Assembly (NCBI RefSeq): GCF_025996515.1
Contig: NZ_BLRH01000060.1
Span: forward strand, 806,001-870,000
DNA length: 64,000 nucleotides
DNA from: Rhizohabitans arisaemae
Lineage (GTDB): Bacteria; Actinomycetota; Actinomycetes; Streptosporangiales; Streptosporangiaceae
Direction: 5' to 3'
Every line of letters begins with the position of its first letter. Position 1 is the stretch's first letter. Positions 63,536 to 64,000 of the stretch are shown here, piece after piece. The position numbers and the translations under genes were made by a program. Under the pieces are notes generated by a model. The model made no database searches, was not told the origin of the DNA, and saw only the letters and a program-made list of their open reading frames with translations.

Positions 63536-64000
63536 CTACTCGCCGGCCGTCACGGCGCCCTCCGCCGGACCCGAAACCTGGTCGGCGGCGGACACGCCCG
63601 CATCCTGAGCCGGGGCGAGCGACTCAGCGGAAGGAGGTACGACCTTCGGTTCGGTCACCGTCAGCGGTGCCTTGGGCAGCTCCGGCTGCGGCACGACCGG
63701 CGGGACCTGGACGATCTTGCTGTCGGCCGGGGCGGTGGGCCGGGGCCCGCCCTCGACCATCGGGACGGCGGTACGGGCGAGGCCGCCGAGAACGCCGGTG
63801 AGGTCACCGGCGGGCAGGCCGCCCGTCACCGTGGCGAGACTGGCCACATTGCCCGTCGGCAACGACCCCGTGACCGCACCGGCGGCTCCGGTCACGCCGC
63901 CAAGCTGACCGGTGAGACCGCCGAGCTTGCCGGTCAGGTCACCCGTGGGCAGGTTGTCCGCTGTGATCCCGTCCAGCAGGCCGTTGAGAAGTTTCCTGAT
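63536..64000 (-). CDS. Gly/Leu/Thr repeat protein, C-terminal part (cut by window edge)
   Basis: The frame is open from the right window edge to the stop at 63536, giving 154 residues with no start visible. It carries imperfect repeats of the type LPTGDLTGKLGGL, seen also as LPTGNVASLATV and LPAGDLTGVLGGL. The C-terminal half is Pro/Val/Ala-rich (VPPVVPQPELPKAP). No membrane segment is seen in this part. Such Gly/Leu/Thr repeats are common in secreted actinobacterial surface proteins. The role is unknown. Confidence 0.75.
   Translation of the reverse strand: MRKLLNGLLDGITADNLPTGDLTGKLGGLTGQLGGVTGAAGAVTGSLPTGNVASLATVTGGLPAGDLTGVLGGLARTAVPMVEGGPRPTAPADSKIVQVPPVVPQPELPKAPLTVTEPKVVPPSAESLAPAQDAGVSAADQVSGPAEGAVTAGE

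Overview
The window is high-GC actinobacterial DNA. GTG and TTG starts are common, several genes look leaderless, and there are many actinobacteria-restricted families (DUF3027, DUF3263, DUF2530, class II HelD, bacterial XPB helicase, mycosin-type protease). The order groEL2 - cold shock gene - small sulfur carrier - threonine-synthase-like gene resembles Streptomyces and its relatives. My best guess is a Streptosporangiales chromosome; this is inference from gene content and style only. No rRNA, tRNA, CRISPR array, prophage or insertion sequence was recognised. The window looks like chromosomal backbone with short accessory patches.

Region by region. 1-1.9 kb: two tandem paralogous trypsin-fold proteins, the second cut by the window edge. 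2.2-5.8 kb: a 2-oxoacid dehydrogenase operon (E1 alpha, E1 beta, E2). 6.1-10.3 kb: purS, an anti-sigma-like ATPase, purQ and purL. 10.4-14.4 kb: otsB, then a membrane class III nucleotide cyclase overlapping a CRP-type regulator. 14.4-20.8 kb: lhgO, a DUF4352 protein, an FGGY kinase, a secreted surface protein and a DedA protein. 20.8-23.3 kb: a gene-poor patch around two START-like (SRPBCC) paralogues. 23.3-26.6 kb: MarR plus MFS exporter and a purine permease. 27-32.4 kb: a large GHKL/sacsin-like ATPase, DUF3027 and a second MFS protein. 32.4-40.1 kb: a cold-shock protein, a TetR regulator, an XPB helicase with its partner, and HelD. 40.2-44.6 kb: groEL2 under two CIRCE operators, a cold-shock protein, a CysO-like sulfur carrier and a threonine-synthase-like enzyme behind a SAM-I riboswitch. 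44.7-49.7 kb: an ECF sigma factor diverging from kinase - otsA - kinase. 50-52.6 kb: DUF3263 and a mycosin pair. 52.9-58.7 kb: a dpp-type peptide ABC operon. 59.3-64 kb: a Wzm/Wzt-like ABC pair, a PEBP protein, an orphan solute-binding lipoprotein, a small gene behind a LexA box, and a Gly/Leu/Thr-repeat protein running off the edge.

How genes work together. PurS, PurQ and PurL form one FGAM synthase. OtsA and OtsB make trehalose but lie 36 kb apart, and otsA sits between two paralogous membrane kinases. The cyclase probably makes the ligand of the regulator it overlaps. The most interesting unit is the SAM-riboswitch-controlled pair of a zinc-ribbon PLP enzyme and a -GG sulfur carrier. It looks more like a thiocarboxylate-dependent homocysteine/methionine module than ordinary threonine synthesis. 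A second unexplained signal is a 52-bp nested palindrome present five times in two intergenic clusters.
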